A DNA stretch of 64,000 bases, taken from Paenacidovorax monticola (GTDB lineage Bacteria; Pseudomonadota; Gammaproteobacteria; Burkholderiales; Burkholderiaceae_C). Positions 25,797-34,937 of the stretch are shown here, in pieces. The notes beneath the pieces were generated by a model. It did no database searches, was not told the DNA's origin, and worked only from the letters and a program-made list of their open reading frames with translations. The DNA lies in NCBI RefSeq assembly GCF_014489595.1, contig NZ_CP060790.1, forward strand, positions 2,294,001 to 2,358,000. The letters run 5' to 3'. Positions within the stretch are counted from its first letter, which is position 1; each line of letters starts with the position of its first letter. Position numbers and translations under genes: made by a program.

Positions 25797-26813
25797 ATGA
25801 AGAAAGCCATTCTTGCGTCCGTCGCCATGGCCGCCGCCGCTGCGGCCTGTGCCCAAGGCAGGGTGCAGCTCTATGGCCTGGCCGATGCCTATGTCGGCTC
25901 CATGCGCCGCAGCGACCAGGCCGCGCGCGCCACCGTGGCCAACAGCAACGGCATGACCACCGCGTACTGGGGCGTGGCGGGCACCGAGGACCTGGGCGGC
26001 GGCCTGAAAGCCCGGTTCGCGCTGGAGAGCTTCTTCCAGACCGACACGGGCGCCATGGGCCGCAATGCAGCCGATCCCTTCTTCTCGCGCAACGCCTGGG
26101 TGGGCCTGGAGGGCCATTGGGGCCAGTTCTCGGTGGGACGGCAGACCAACCGGCTGTTCGTCGCCAGCGGCCAGTTCGACCCGTTCGGCGGCTCGCTCCA
26201 GTTCTCGCCCATCATGCTGCAGACGTGGCAGGCCACGTACAACCGCGCCGTGCTAGGCGACAGCGTGTGGAACAACTCGCTGCAATACGCATCGCCCTCG
26301 TTCGGCGGCTTTCGCGTGAATGCCGTCTATGGCCTGGGCGAGCAGACGGGCAACCACAAGAACAACGCCAGCTTGACGGTCAACTACGCCAGCGGCCCCT
26401 TCGCCGCCGTGCTGGCCGCGCAGCGCGTGGAATACGGGCCGGGACTCGACGGCGTGACGCCAGCCATCGACAAGCAGAACGCCGTGCTGGCTGCTGCGTC
26501 GTACCATTTTGGCGTGGCCCAGGTCTACGGCCAGATCCAACGCACCCGCACGCCAAGCCTGAATGCCACGGCCCATACCTACCAACTGGGCACGGGCGTG
26601 CCGGTGGGCCCGGCGGGCAAGATCATGGCCTCCATCGCCGCCACCCGGCGCGAGGCGGGCCATGCCAGCCACACACGCCGCACCACCTGGGCCGTGGGCT
26701 ATGACCACAACCTGTCCAAGCGGACGGACGTGTACGCCATCTACCTGAACGACAGGCTCACGGGCTACGGCAACGCAGGCAGCGTGGGGGTGGGCATCCG
26801 CCATCGCTTCTAG
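25797..26813 (+). CDS. Gram-negative outer membrane porin
   Basis: A 338-residue outer membrane beta-barrel porin of the Burkholderiales general porin family. It has a signal peptide (M-K-K-A-I-L-A-S-V, cleavage after A-C-A near 21), then V-Q-L-Y-G-L-A-D, and ends in the barrel-assembly signal G-I-R-H-R-F with a terminal Phe. Alternating hydrophobic strands run throughout. The ATG at 25797 gives a standard signal peptide; in-frame ATG 25773 overlaps the upstream stop (ATGA) and would add eight residues. The stop codon TAG uses the TA target of the adjacent inserted element. Confidence 0.9.
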   Translation: MKKAILASVAMAAAAAACAQGRVQLYGLADAYVGSMRRSDQAARATVANSNGMTTAYWGVAGTEDLGGGLKARFALESFFQTDTGAMGRNAADPFFSRNAWVGLEGHWGQFSVGRQTNRLFVASGQFDPFGGSLQFSPIMLQTWQATYNRAVLGDSVWNNSLQYASPSFGGFRVNAVYGLGEQTGNHKNNASLTVNYASGPFAAVLAAQRVEYGPGLDGVTPAIDKQNAVLAAASYHFGVAQVYGQIQRTRTPSLNATAHTYQLGTGVPVGPAGKIMASIAATRREAGHASHTRRTTWAVGYDHNLSKRTDVYAIYLNDRLTGYGNAGSVGVGIRHRF

Positions 26814-26961
26814 GGCCTGTTAACACCATTTTTGCCAGTGCAAAGGCCGCCCCGGCCGCGCCAAACGAAGCTGGGGTGCGGCCCCAGCGAGGCTTGGCAA
26901 CGCCGTGGATGGCCCTTTGGGGTCGCAACGCATCTGGCAAAAATAGTGTTAACAAGCCCTA
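26811..26961. mobile_element. MITE-like element with 26-bp terminal inverted repeats and TA target duplication
   Basis: A 147-base element (26813-26959) flanked on both sides by TA (26811-26812 and 26960-26961). The left end starts GGGCCTGTTAACAC and continues to 26838. The right end, read on the other strand, starts GGGCTTGTTAACAC. The two 26-base ends match at 24 positions. The interior is GC-rich and encodes no transposase, so it is a non-autonomous element. TA duplication with long inverted ends is typical of IS630/Tc1-like mobilised MITEs; the family assignment is inference. Confidence 0.7.
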
Positions 26962-27003
26962 ATTTCATAGCTGCCTGCGGTGATTGCGCAAGGGCTTGGA
27001 GCG
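26962..27003 (+). repeat. Dispersed intergenic repeat, copy 2
   Basis: Starts TTTCATAGCTGC and continues through GCGCAAGGGCTTGGAG, directly after the MITE. It is a degenerate match to the repeat family also found at 12877, 29792, 30629, 41089, 46191 and 56431. Confidence 0.4.
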
Positions 27004-27028
27004 AGAAAGGCTTCAAGCCCTTGTTTTT
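26989..27028 (+). terminator. Rho-independent terminator after the porin gene
   Basis: CAAGGGCTTG (26989-26998) and CAAGCCCTTG (27014-27023) form a perfect ten-base stem with a 15-base loop, followed by TTTTT. It probably ends the Bug-porin transcript. The MITE lies between the porin stop and this hairpin. Confidence 0.6.
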
Positions 27029-27072
27029 GGTGCGTCCACTAAAATTGCGGGTTCGCCCAGAAAAGCCTCGCC

Positions 27073-29141
27073 ATGTCCGCACGCAAACTCTTCGTCACCA
27101 CCGCCCTGCCCTACGCCAACGGCAATTTCCATATCGGCCACATCATGGAGTACATCCAGGCCGATACCTGGGTGCGCTTCCAGCGCATGCAGGGCCACGC
27201 GGTGAACTTCGTGGGCGCGGACGATGCCCACGGCGCGCCCATCATGATCGCGGCCGAAAAGGCCGGCAAGACGCCCCAGCAGTTCGTGGCCGACATCGCT
27301 GCGGGCCGCAAGCAGTACCTCGACGGCTTCCACATCGCCTTCGACAACTGGAGCAACACCGACAGCCCCGAGAACCACGAGCTGTCCAAGCAGATCTACC
27401 GGACCTGAAGGCCGCCGGCTTCATCGAGACGCGCACCATCGAGCAGTTCTTCGACCCCGAGAAGAACATGTTCCTGCCCGACCGCTTCATCAAGGGCGAA
27501 TGCCCGCGCTGCCACGCCAAGGACCAGTACGGCGACAACTGCGAGGTCTGCAGCTCGGTCTACGCGCCCACCGACCTGATCAACCCCTACTCGGCCCTCT
27601 CGGGCGCCAAGCCCGTGCTCAAGACCTCGGAGCACTTCTTCTTCAAGCTCTCCGACCCGCGCGCCGTGGAGTTCCTGACCGAATGGACGCAGAACGGCAA
27701 GCATGTGCAGCCCGAGGTGGCCGCCAAGATCAAGGAATGGTTCGGCGTGCGCACCAATCCCGACGGCACGACCAGCGAAGGCCTGGACGACTGGGACATC
27801 TCGCGCGACGCGCCCTACTTCGGCATCGAGATCCCCGACGCGCCGGGCAAATATTTCTACGTGTGGCTGGACGCGCCCGTGGGCTACCTGGCCTCGCTCA
27901 AGAACCTGCTGAACCGGCGCGGCGAGGACTACGACGCCTACATGGCCGACCCGGGCCTGGAGCAGTACCACTTCATCGGCAAGGACATCATCACCTTCCA
28001 CACGCTGTTCTGGCCCGCCATGCTCAAGTTCAGCGGCCGCAAGACGCCCACCCGCATCTGCGTGCACGGCTTCATGACCGTGAACAACGGCGAGAAGATG
28101 AGCAAGAGCCGCGGCACGGGCCTCGATCCGCTCAAGTACCTGAGCCTGGGCATGAACCCCGAATGGCTGCGCTACTACCTGGGCGCCAAGATCAACGGCC
28201 GCAACGAGGACATCGACTTCAACCCCGAGGACTTCATGGCCCGCGTCAATGCCGACCTGATCGGCAAGTACGTGAACATCGCCAGCCGCGCCGCCGGCTT
28301 CATCGCCAAGCGTTTCGGCGGTCAGCTCGGCGCGGTGAGCGCCGACGGCCAGGCGCTGCTGGCCCAGCTGCGCGGCCAGGCCGAGGCCATCGCCCAGGCC
28401 TACGAGAACCGCGACACGGCCCGTGCCGCGCGCGAGGCCATGCTGCTGTGCGACAGCGTGAACGCCTACGTGGACGCCAACAAGCCCTGGGAACTGGCCA
28501 AGCAGGAAGGCCAGGGCGCACGCCTGCAGGACGTGTGCACCGCGTGCATCGAAGCCTTCCGCCTGCTCACGATCTACCTCAAGCCCATGCTGCCCGCCGT
28601 GGCCGCGCAGGTCGAAGGTTTCCTGAACGTGCCGCCGCTGGCCTTTGCCGATGCCGGCCGGCTGCTTGGCGCGGGCCACGCCATCGGCCTGTACCAGCAC
28701 CTGATGCAGCGCGTGGACGTGAAGCAGCTCGACGCGCTGTTCGAAGCCCCGGCGGCGCCCGTGGCCGAGGCCGTGGTGCCGGGCGGCGAGGAGATCGCCC
28801 CCACCATCACCATCGACGACTTCGCCAAGATCGACCTGCGCATCGCCAAGATCGTCGAATGCAAGGCCGTGGAAGGCTCGACCAAGCTGCTGCAGCTCAC
28901 GCTCGACGTGGGCGAAGGCCGCACGCGCAACGTGTTCAGCGGCATCGCGAGCCAGTACCAGCCCGCGGACCTGATCGGCAAGCACACCGTCATGGTGGCC
29001 AACCTCGCGCCGCGCAAGATGAAGTTCGGCCTTTCGGAGGGCATGGTGCTGGCCGCCAGCCACGCCGACGAGAAAGCCCAGCCCGGCATCTACGTGCTGG
29101 AGCCCGTGCCCGGCGCGCAGCCGGGCATGCGCATCCACTGA
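27073..29141 (+). CDS. metG: Methionyl-tRNA synthetase, frame broken at 27401-27402
   Basis: Charges tRNA-Met with methionine for protein synthesis; about 689 residues after repair. It is of the long E. coli type. The H-I-G-H ATP motif is at 20-23, a four-Cys zinc knuckle is C-P-R-C...C-E-V-C, and the K-M-S-K-S loop is present. The anticodon-binding helical domain and a C-terminal tRNA-binding domain (after about 580; D-D-F-A-K-I-D-L-R) complete it. The frame shifts after Q-I-Y-R at 27401-27402, where GG replaces an expected GGG; adding one G gives R-D-L-K-A-A-G-F. As metG is essential and no second copy is in view, a sequencing error is more plausible than a dead gene. Confidence 0.92.
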
Positions 29142-29149
29142 TCCGCCGC

Positions 29150-29785
29150 ATGGCTGCGCGCCGCCGCCTGCTGGCCGCCCTGGCCGCCACCGCCCTGCTT
29201 GCCGCCTGCGGCCAGCGCGCACCCAAGGCCCAGGCGCTGGCCGCCGGCAGCACCGTGCTGGCGCTGGGCGACTCGCTCACCTCCGGCGTGGGCGCCACGG
29301 CGGACACCGCCTACCCCGCCGTGCTGCAGGAACTGACGGGCTGGCGGGTGGTGAACGGCGGCATCTCGGGCGACACCACGGCCCAGGCGCTGGCGCGGCT
29401 GCCTGCGCTGCTGCAGGAGCACCAGCCCCGGCTCGTCATCGTCAGCATCGGTGGCAACGACTTTCTGCGCCGGATGAGCGCCACCGCGGCCCGGGACAAC
29501 ATCCGCGCCATCTGCCGCACCGCCGCCGATGCGGGCGCCCAGGTGCTGCTGGTGGCCGTGCCGCAGTTCTCGCTGCTGGCGGCCAGCACGGGACACCTGT
29601 CCGACCATCCGCTCTATGCCGAACTGGCCGACGCGCTGAAGCTGCCGCTGTACGAAGGCGGCTGGTCCGAGGTGCTGGGCAACGCCCGCCTGCGCTCCGA
29701 CCAGGTGCACGCCAACGCGCAGGGCTACCGGCAGTTCGCCGAGGGGCTGGCGCAGCGGCTGCGCAAGGCCGGGCTGCTGGCCTGA
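29150..29785 (+). CDS. SGNH/GDSL arylesterase/lysophospholipase, TesA type, lipoprotein
   Basis: A 211-residue esterase of the TesA family, which hydrolyses acyl esters and thioesters in the periplasm. The G-D-S-L block is at 40-43 (Ser42), the Gly block is at G-G-I-S-G-D, G-G-N-D contains the oxyanion Asn, and the Asp-His pair lies in D-Q-V-H-A-N. The signal peptide ends L-L-A-A-C with Cys20, so it is probably lipid-anchored, unlike E. coli TesA. It starts eight bases after metG. In many proteobacteria tesA sits beside ABC transporter genes ybbA-ybbP; here the YbbP-like gene is 25 kb away. Confidence 0.88.
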   Translation: MAARRRLLAALAATALLAACGQRAPKAQALAAGSTVLALGDSLTSGVGATADTAYPAVLQELTGWRVVNGGISGDTTAQALARLPALLQEHQPRLVIVSIGGNDFLRRMSATAARDNIRAICRTAADAGAQVLLVAVPQFSLLAASTGHLSDHPLYAELADALKLPLYEGGWSEVLGNARLRSDQVHANAQGYRQFAEGLAQRLRKAGLLA

Positions 29786-29791
29786 CCCCTT

Positions 29792-29850
29792 AAAAACTCC
29801 TGATTTGATAGCGCTTTGCGCCTGACGGGTCAGCGCCAGAGGGCGTTTGA
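29792..29850 (+). repeat. Dispersed intergenic repeat, copy 3
   Basis: AAAACTCCTGATTTGATAGC followed by a GCGCC...GCGCCAGAGGGCG core, in the spacer between convergent esterase and BamE-like genes. It is one of the best-preserved copies of the family. Confidence 0.5.
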
Positions 29851-29866
29851 GCCCTCCACAGGGAGC

Positions 29867-30367
29867 TCAGCGCCCGTCGGGCAGCTTGTCGGTGCTGCCC
29901 GAGCGCTTGACCAGGCCGTCGGGACCGAACACCACGGTGAAGACCATGTCGCGGGTGGGCGCATCGGTCCAGTTCCAGTCCCACTCGGTTTCCTGCTTGA
30001 GCTCGTAGGTCGTGCGCTTGGCGGGCTTGCCCAGCATGCGACGCACCTGATCCTGCGCCATCCCGGGCTGCACCTTCTCGAAGTTGTGCGGCGCGAGCAC
30101 CTGGCGCAGCGCCGTCATCTTGCCGTTCGGGCCGATGGTGATCATGTAGTTCTGGTGGCCCGCGGGCTGGCGGTTGTACTCCAGCGTGTGCGAGCCATCG
30201 GGCTCCTGCCAGACGTTCTCGGGCACACCGAAGCGGTCGCGCACGTCCGCCTCGGTGGAGACGTCTTCCTCCAGCTCGCTGATGCGCTGCGGGTCGCAGC
30301 CCGTGAGGGCGAGCAGCCCCAGGGCGATGGCGGCCAGGGCGGCGGCGATACGGGAAATAGGGGTCAT
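29867..30367 (-). CDS. BamE/SmpA-OmlA domain outer membrane lipoprotein
   Basis: A 166-residue lipoprotein with a signal peptide ending L-A-L-T-G-C (lipidated Cys24). It contains a BamE-like repeat: V-R-D-R-F-G-V-P-E and then, in a second half, V-Q-P-G-M-A-Q-D-Q-V-R-R-M-L-G-K-P, the SmpA/OmlA signature. BamE supports assembly of outer membrane beta-barrels as part of the Bam complex. The protein is longer than E. coli BamE (113 residues) and has the motif twice, so it is best called a BamE-family lipoprotein and not BamE itself. It is convergent with the esterase gene and divergent from the DUF3460 gene, 49 bases apart. Confidence 0.75.
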   Translation of the reverse strand: MTPISRIAAALAAIALGLLALTGCDPQRISELEEDVSTEADVRDRFGVPENVWQEPDGSHTLEYNRQPAGHQNYMITIGPNGKMTALRQVLAPHNFEKVQPGMAQDQVRRMLGKPAKRTTYELKQETEWDWNWTDAPTRDMVFTVVFGPDGLVKRSGSTDKLPDGR

Positions 30368-30416
30368 GGGCAGTGTCCCGGTAAAATCGAAGGTTCTTCT
30401 CCTAGGTTAACAGGTC

Positions 30417-30620
30417 ATGTCCATCTTCCGCCGCCCCGACTACCAGTCCGACGCCACGCAGTTCATCAACCAGTTGAAGGCGCAGAAACCCGAGCTGGAG
30501 GCCCAGCAACGCGCCGGCCGCGCCCTGCTGTGGGACAAGGCGGTGGACCGCAGCGCCTGGCAGGAATACCGCGAGGCCCAGGTGGCCCAGAAGCCCTACG
30601 TCTACCAGACCAACAGCTGA
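30417..30620 (+). CDS. DUF3460 family small protein
   Basis: A 67-residue protein of the betaproteobacterial DUF3460 family. It opens M-S-I-F-R-R-P-D-Y-Q-S-D, the family hallmark, and is highly charged with one W-Q-E-Y-R-E stretch. No signal peptide or membrane segment is seen. The function is unknown. A TAAAAT hexamer about 35 bases upstream (30383-30388) could be its -10 box. Confidence 0.8.
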   Translation: MSIFRRPDYQSDATQFINQLKAQKPELEAQQRAGRALLWDKAVDRSAWQEYREAQVAQKPYVYQTNS

Positions 30621-30628
30621 TCCGGGCC

Positions 30629-30687
30629 AAAAAACGCCTCTGGCGCTTATTCAGACTGCGCCAGCAGCTACCAAGGCGATAGCATTC
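30629..30687 (-). repeat. Dispersed intergenic repeat, copy 4
   Basis: On the minus strand it reads ...TAGCTGCTGGCGC...GCGCCAGAGGCG, with a perfect seven-base inverted pair CTGGCGC/GCGCCAG (30640-30646 and 30658-30664). It fills almost the whole gap between the DUF3460 gene and scpA. Confidence 0.5.
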
Positions 30688-30688
30688 C

Positions 30689-31545
30689 ATGAGCAGCGCG
30701 ACCGAAGCCACGGCCGACTCCACGGCCCCCGCGCTGGGCGCCGACGGCCTGCCCGAGGTCGTGGACCAGGTGGCCCTGGCGCGCCTGTACGGCGAGCCCC
30801 TGTTCGCGCTGCCCACCGACCTCTACATCCCGCCTGATGCGCTGGAGGTCTTTCTGGAGGCCTTCGAGGGCCCCTGGACCTGCTGCTGTACCTGATCCGC
30901 AAGCAGAACTTCAACATCCTCGACATCCCCATGGTGGGCGTCACGCGCCAATACCTGGCCTACGTGGACGAGATCCGCAGCCGCAACCTGGAGCTGGCGG
31001 CCGAGTACCTGCTCATGGCGGCCATGCTCATCGAGATCAAGTCGCGCATGCTGCTGCCGCCCAAGAAGCAGGCCGACAGCGAGGAAGCCGAGGACCCGCG
31101 CGCCGAACTGGTGCGCCGCCTGCTCGAATACGAGCAGATGAAGCTCGCGGCCATGCGCCTGGGCAACCTGCCGCAGTACGGGCGCGACTTCCTCAAGGCG
31201 CAGGTCTACATCGAGCAGAGCCTGCAGCCGCGCTTTCCCGACGTGCACGTGGCCGACCTGCAGGAGGCCTGGCGCGACATCCTCAAGCGCGCCAAGCTCG
31301 TGCAGCACCACAAGATCACGCGCGAGGAGCTCAGCGTGCGTGAGTACATGAGCATGGTGCTCAAGGCGCTGCAGGGCCGGCGCTTCGTCGAGTTCGAGGA
31401 CCTGTTCGAGCCCTCCCGGGGCGGCACCGTGCTGGTGGTTACCTTCATCGCGCTCCTGGAGCTGGCCAAGGAAACGCTCATCGAGATCACCCAGGCCGAG
31501 GCCTTCGCGCCCATTTACGTACGGCTGGCCTACACGCCCGCTTGA
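30689..31545 (+). CDS. scpA: Segregation and condensation protein ScpA, frame broken at 30871-30874
   Basis: The kleisin subunit of the SMC-ScpAB condensin, which folds and segregates the chromosome; about 285 residues after repair. The kleisin N-terminal region reads F-E-G-P-L-D-L-L-L-Y-L-I-R once a missing C is restored to the CCCC run at 30871-30874. The middle has E-Y-L-L-M-A-A-M-L-I-E-I-K-S, the classic ScpA signature, and the C-terminal winged-helix part ends at 31545. No scpB or smc gene is in the window. As scpA is usually important for growth, the break is likely an assembly error. Confidence 0.88.
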
Positions 31546-31597
31546 TGGTTCACCACCCGCCGCGGCCGCCGGCCGTGGCCCCGACCCTGTTCCCGCC

Positions 31598-33175
31598 ATG
31601 GCATCGCACGACTTCGACGTACTCATCGTAGGCAGCGGCCTCGCCGGCCTCTCGGCCGCGCTGCACCTCGCGCCCACGCACCGCGTGGCCGTCATCACCA
31701 AGCGCCAGCTGCACGACGGCGCGAGCGGCTGGGCCCAGGGCGGCATTGCCGCCGTGCTGGCCGAGGGCGACAGCTTCGAAGCGCACGTGCAGGACACGCT
31801 GGTGGCCGGCGCGGGCCTGTGCGACCTGGCCGCCACACGCTTCGTGGTGGAGAACGCGCCCCAGGCCATCCACTGGCTGCGCGGGCTGGGCGTGCCCTTC
31901 TCGCTGGAGGACGGCGAACTGCACCTCACGCGCGAAGGCGGCCACGGCGCGCGCCGCATCGTGCATGCCACCGACGCCACGGGCGCCGCCGTGCAGCGCA
32001 CGCTCATCGACGTGGTGCGCGCCACGCCCGGCATCACGCTCTTCGAGCAGCACACGCTCGTGGACCTGATCACCGCGCGCAAGCTCGGCTTGCCGGGCGG
32101 GCAGCGCTGCCTGGGCCTGTACGCGCTCGACGAAGCCACCGACGAGGTCATCACCTTCCGCGCGCCGCAAACCATCCTGGCCACGGGCGGCGCGGGCAAG
32201 GTGTACCTGTACACCACCAACCCCGACACGGCCACGGGCGATGGCATCGCGGCCGCCTGGCGCGCGGGCTGCCGCGTGGCCAACCTGGAGTTCATCCAGT
32301 TCCACCCCACCTGCCTGTACCACCCGCACGCCAAGTCCTTCCTCATCACCGAAGCCGTGCGCGGCGAGGGCGGGCAGCTCAAGCTGCCCGACGGCACACG
32401 CTTCATGCCCCAGCACGATGCGCGCGCCGAACTGGCCCCGCGCGACGTGGTGGCGCGCGCCATCGACTACGAGATGAAGCGCCACGGCCTCGATTGCGTG
32501 CACCTCGACATCTCGCACCAGAGCCCCGCATTCCTGCGCGAGCACTTTCCCAACATCCTCGCGCGCTGCGCGGAGCTGGGCATCGACATCACGCGCGAGC
32601 CCATCCCCGTGGTGCCCGCCGCGCACTACACCTGCGGCGGCGTGCTCACGGACCTGTCGGGCCGCACCGACCTGCCGGGCCTGTTCGCCATCGGCGAGAC
32701 GGCCTGCACGGGCCTGCACGGCGCCAACCGGCTCGCCAGCAACTCGCTGGTGGAGTGCATGGTGTTCGCACGCGCGGCCGCCCAGGCCATCGCGGCGGCG
32801 CCGCGAGCCGAACTGCCCGCGCTGCCGCACTGGGACGACAGCCGCGTGACCGATGCCGACGAGTGCGTGGTCATCTCGCACAACTGGGACGAGCTGCGCC
32901 GCTTCATGTGGGACTACGTGGGCATCGTGCGCACGGACAAGCGCCTGGAGCGCGCCGCGCACCGCATCGCGCTGCTGCAAAGCGAGATCCATGAGTTCTA
33001 CGCCCACTTCCACGTCACGCGCGACCTGCTGGAGCTGCGCAACCTCGTGCAGGTGGCGGCGCTGATCGTGAAGAGCGCGCAGTTGCGCCGCGAAAGCCGC
33101 GGCCTGCACTACAGCCGCGACTGGCCCGAGATGGCCGCCCCCGCCGTGCCCACCGTCCTCGTACCGCCGCTGTAA
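31598..33175 (+). CDS. nadB: L-aspartate oxidase
   Basis: A 525-residue FAD enzyme oxidising L-aspartate to iminoaspartate, the first step of de novo NAD synthesis. The FAD dinucleotide fold is V-G-S-G-L-A-G-L near residues 11-18. S-G-W-A-Q-G-G-I-A-A and the succinate dehydrogenase-like H-P-T motif in F-I-Q-F-H-P-T are present, as is E-A-V-R-G-E-G-G. The C-terminal helical domain is intact. Its product goes to quinolinate synthase NadA, encoded 8 kb downstream on the other strand. panD follows after 21 bases. Confidence 0.96.
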   Translation: MASHDFDVLIVGSGLAGLSAALHLAPTHRVAVITKRQLHDGASGWAQGGIAAVLAEGDSFEAHVQDTLVAGAGLCDLAATRFVVENAPQAIHWLRGLGVPFSLEDGELHLTREGGHGARRIVHATDATGAAVQRTLIDVVRATPGITLFEQHTLVDLITARKLGLPGGQRCLGLYALDEATDEVITFRAPQTILATGGAGKVYLYTTNPDTATGDGIAAAWRAGCRVANLEFIQFHPTCLYHPHAKSFLITEAVRGEGGQLKLPDGTRFMPQHDARAELAPRDVVARAIDYEMKRHGLDCVHLDISHQSPAFLREHFPNILARCAELGIDITREPIPVVPAAHYTCGGVLTDLSGRTDLPGLFAIGETACTGLHGANRLASNSLVECMVFARAAAQAIAAAPRAELPALPHWDDSRVTDADECVVISHNWDELRRFMWDYVGIVRTDKRLERAAHRIALLQSEIHEFYAHFHVTRDLLELRNLVQVAALIVKSAQLRRESRGLHYSRDWPEMAAPAVPTVLVPPL

Positions 33176-33196
33176 GCCATTTCAAGGAGTCCACGC

Positions 33197-33577
33197 ATGT
33201 TCCGCACCCTGCTCAAATCCAAGATCCATCGCGTCAAGACCACGCACTGCGAGCTGCACTACGAGGGCTCGTGCGCCATCGACGAAGACCTGCTGGATGC
33301 CGCCAACATCTGCGAGAACGAGCAGGTGCACATCTGGAACGTGGACAACGGCGAGCGCTTCGTCACCTACGCCATCAAGGGCCAGCGCGGCAGCGGCATG
33401 GTCTCGGTGAACGGCTCGGCCGCGCGCCGCGCCGCCGTGGGCGACCTGCTCATCATCGCGGCCTTTGCCCAGGTGCACGAGGAACACGTGGCCGCGCACC
33501 AGCCGCAACTCGTTTTTGTGGACGAGCGCAACCGCCAGGTGGCGCTGCGCCACCACGTGCCCACGCAGTCGCTCTGA
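33197..33577 (+). CDS. panD: Aspartate 1-decarboxylase proenzyme
   Basis: A 126-residue pyruvoyl enzyme making beta-alanine from L-aspartate for pantothenate synthesis. The self-cleavage site Gly24-Ser25 is in Y-E-G-S-C; Ser25 becomes the pyruvoyl group. Tyr58-type and Arg/Lys residues of the active site (K9, R-in-N-G-E-R) are in place, and the length is standard. It is 21 bases after nadB and ten bases before bioA, so nadB-panD-bioADF may be one transcript. Nearby panB and panC complete the pantothenate branch. Confidence 0.96.
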   Translation: MFRTLLKSKIHRVKTTHCELHYEGSCAIDEDLLDAANICENEQVHIWNVDNGERFVTYAIKGQRGSGMVSVNGSAARRAAVGDLLIIAAFAQVHEEHVAAHQPQLVFVDERNRQVALRHHVPTQSL

Positions 33578-33587
33578 GCCCGCCCCC

Positions 33588-34937
33588 ATGACCGACACCC
33601 TCGCCGCGCGCAGCCTCGCCAGCGTCTGGCACCCCTGCACGCAGATGAAGCGCCACGAGGCCGAGCCGCCCGTGGCCATCGCGCGCGCCCAGGGGCCGTG
33701 GCTCCACGGCACCGACGGCCGGCGCTACCTCGACGGTATCAGCTCCTGGTGGGTCAACCTGTTCGGCCACGGCCACCCGCACATCCAGGCGGCGCTCACC
33801 GACCAGTTCGCGCGGCTCGACCATGTGATGCTCGCGGGCTTCACGCACGCGCCCGTGGTGGAGCTGTCCGAGCGCCTGGCCGCGCTCACGGGCCTGGGCC
33901 ATGCCTTCTACGGCAGCGACGGTGCCTCCGCCACCGAGATCGCGCTCAAGATGAGTGCGCACTACTGGCGCAACCAGGGCCGCCCGGCCAAGAGCCGCTT
34001 CGTGGGCCTGGCCGGCGGCTACCACGGCGAGACCGTGGGCGCGCTGGCGGTGACCGACATCGCCCTCTTCCGCGAGGCCTACGCGCCCCTCGTGCGCCTG
34101 GCCGCCACCGTGCAGAGCCCCGACGCGCGCAATGCGCGGCCCGGCGAATCGGCCCGCGATGTGGCCCTGCGCGCCGCCGCCGCGCTCGAAGCCTGGCTGG
34201 CCGAGCACCAGGCCACCACGGCCGCGCTGATCCTCGAACCCCTGGTGCAGTGCGCCGCCGGCATGGCCATGCACGACGCCGAATACCTGCGCCAGGCGCG
34301 CGCGCTGTGCGACCGCTACGAGGTGCATCTGGTCGCCGACGAGATCGCCGTGGGCTTCGGCCGCACGGGCAGCATGTTCGCGCACCAGCAGGCAGGCATC
34401 CGGCCCGACTTCCTCTGCCTGTCCAAGGGCCTCACGGGCGGCACGCTGCCGCTGTCGGCCGTGCTGACCACGGATGCGGTCTACGCCGCCTTCTACGACG
34501 ACGACGTGGCACGCGGCTTCCTGCACTCGCACTCCTACACCGGCAACCCTCTGGCCTGCCGCGCGGCCCTGGCCACGCTGGAGCTGTTCGAACAGACCGA
34601 TGCGCTCGCGCGCAATGGGCAGCTCGCGCAGGCCATCGATGCGGCCTGCGCGCCGCTCACCGCGCACCCGCGCGTGCGCCATGCGCGCCGCCAGGGCATG
34701 GTCTGGGCCTGGGACGTGGAGACCTCCCTGCCCGACTTCGCACGCCGCTACCACCGCCACGCCATGGCGCGCGGCCTGCTGCTGCGGCCCATCGGCGCCA
34801 CCGTCTACGCCATGCCGCCCTACGTGCTCGACGCAGAAGCGGTGCAGCACCTCGCGGTCAACGCCCTGGCCGCGCTCGACGCCACGCTGGCCGAAGAAGC
34901 CGGCGCCACAGCCCCCACCGAGGAGCGCCTGCCATGA
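33588..34937 (+). CDS. bioA: Adenosylmethionine--8-amino-7-oxononanoate aminotransferase
   Basis: A 449-residue PLP aminotransferase converting KAPA to DAPA in biotin synthesis with SAM as amino donor. It has W-H-P-C-T-Q-M near the N-terminus, D-G-I-S-S-W-W-V-N-L-F-G-H, Y-H-G-E-T-V-G in the cofactor region, D-E-I-A-V-G-F-G-R-T, and the PLP Lys in L-S-K-G-L-T-G-G. All are typical of BioA. The ATG at 33588 follows panD by ten bases. Its stop overlaps bioD by four bases. Confidence 0.96.
   Translation: MTDTLAARSLASVWHPCTQMKRHEAEPPVAIARAQGPWLHGTDGRRYLDGISSWWVNLFGHGHPHIQAALTDQFARLDHVMLAGFTHAPVVELSERLAALTGLGHAFYGSDGASATEIALKMSAHYWRNQGRPAKSRFVGLAGGYHGETVGALAVTDIALFREAYAPLVRLAATVQSPDARNARPGESARDVALRAAAALEAWLAEHQATTAALILEPLVQCAAGMAMHDAEYLRQARALCDRYEVHLVADEIAVGFGRTGSMFAHQQAGIRPDFLCLSKGLTGGTLPLSAVLTTDAVYAAFYDDDVARGFLHSHSYTGNPLACRAALATLELFEQTDALARNGQLAQAIDAACAPLTAHPRVRHARRQGMVWAWDVETSLPDFARRYHRHAMARGLLLRPIGATVYAMPPYVLDAEAVQHLAVNALAALDATLAEEAGATAPTEERLP

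Noticed and set aside
27073..29141. metG, scpA and ftsY as true pseudogenes
   Set aside because: All are normally essential or near-essential and single-copy, and all breaks are one-base losses in G/C runs with otherwise intact sequence on both sides.
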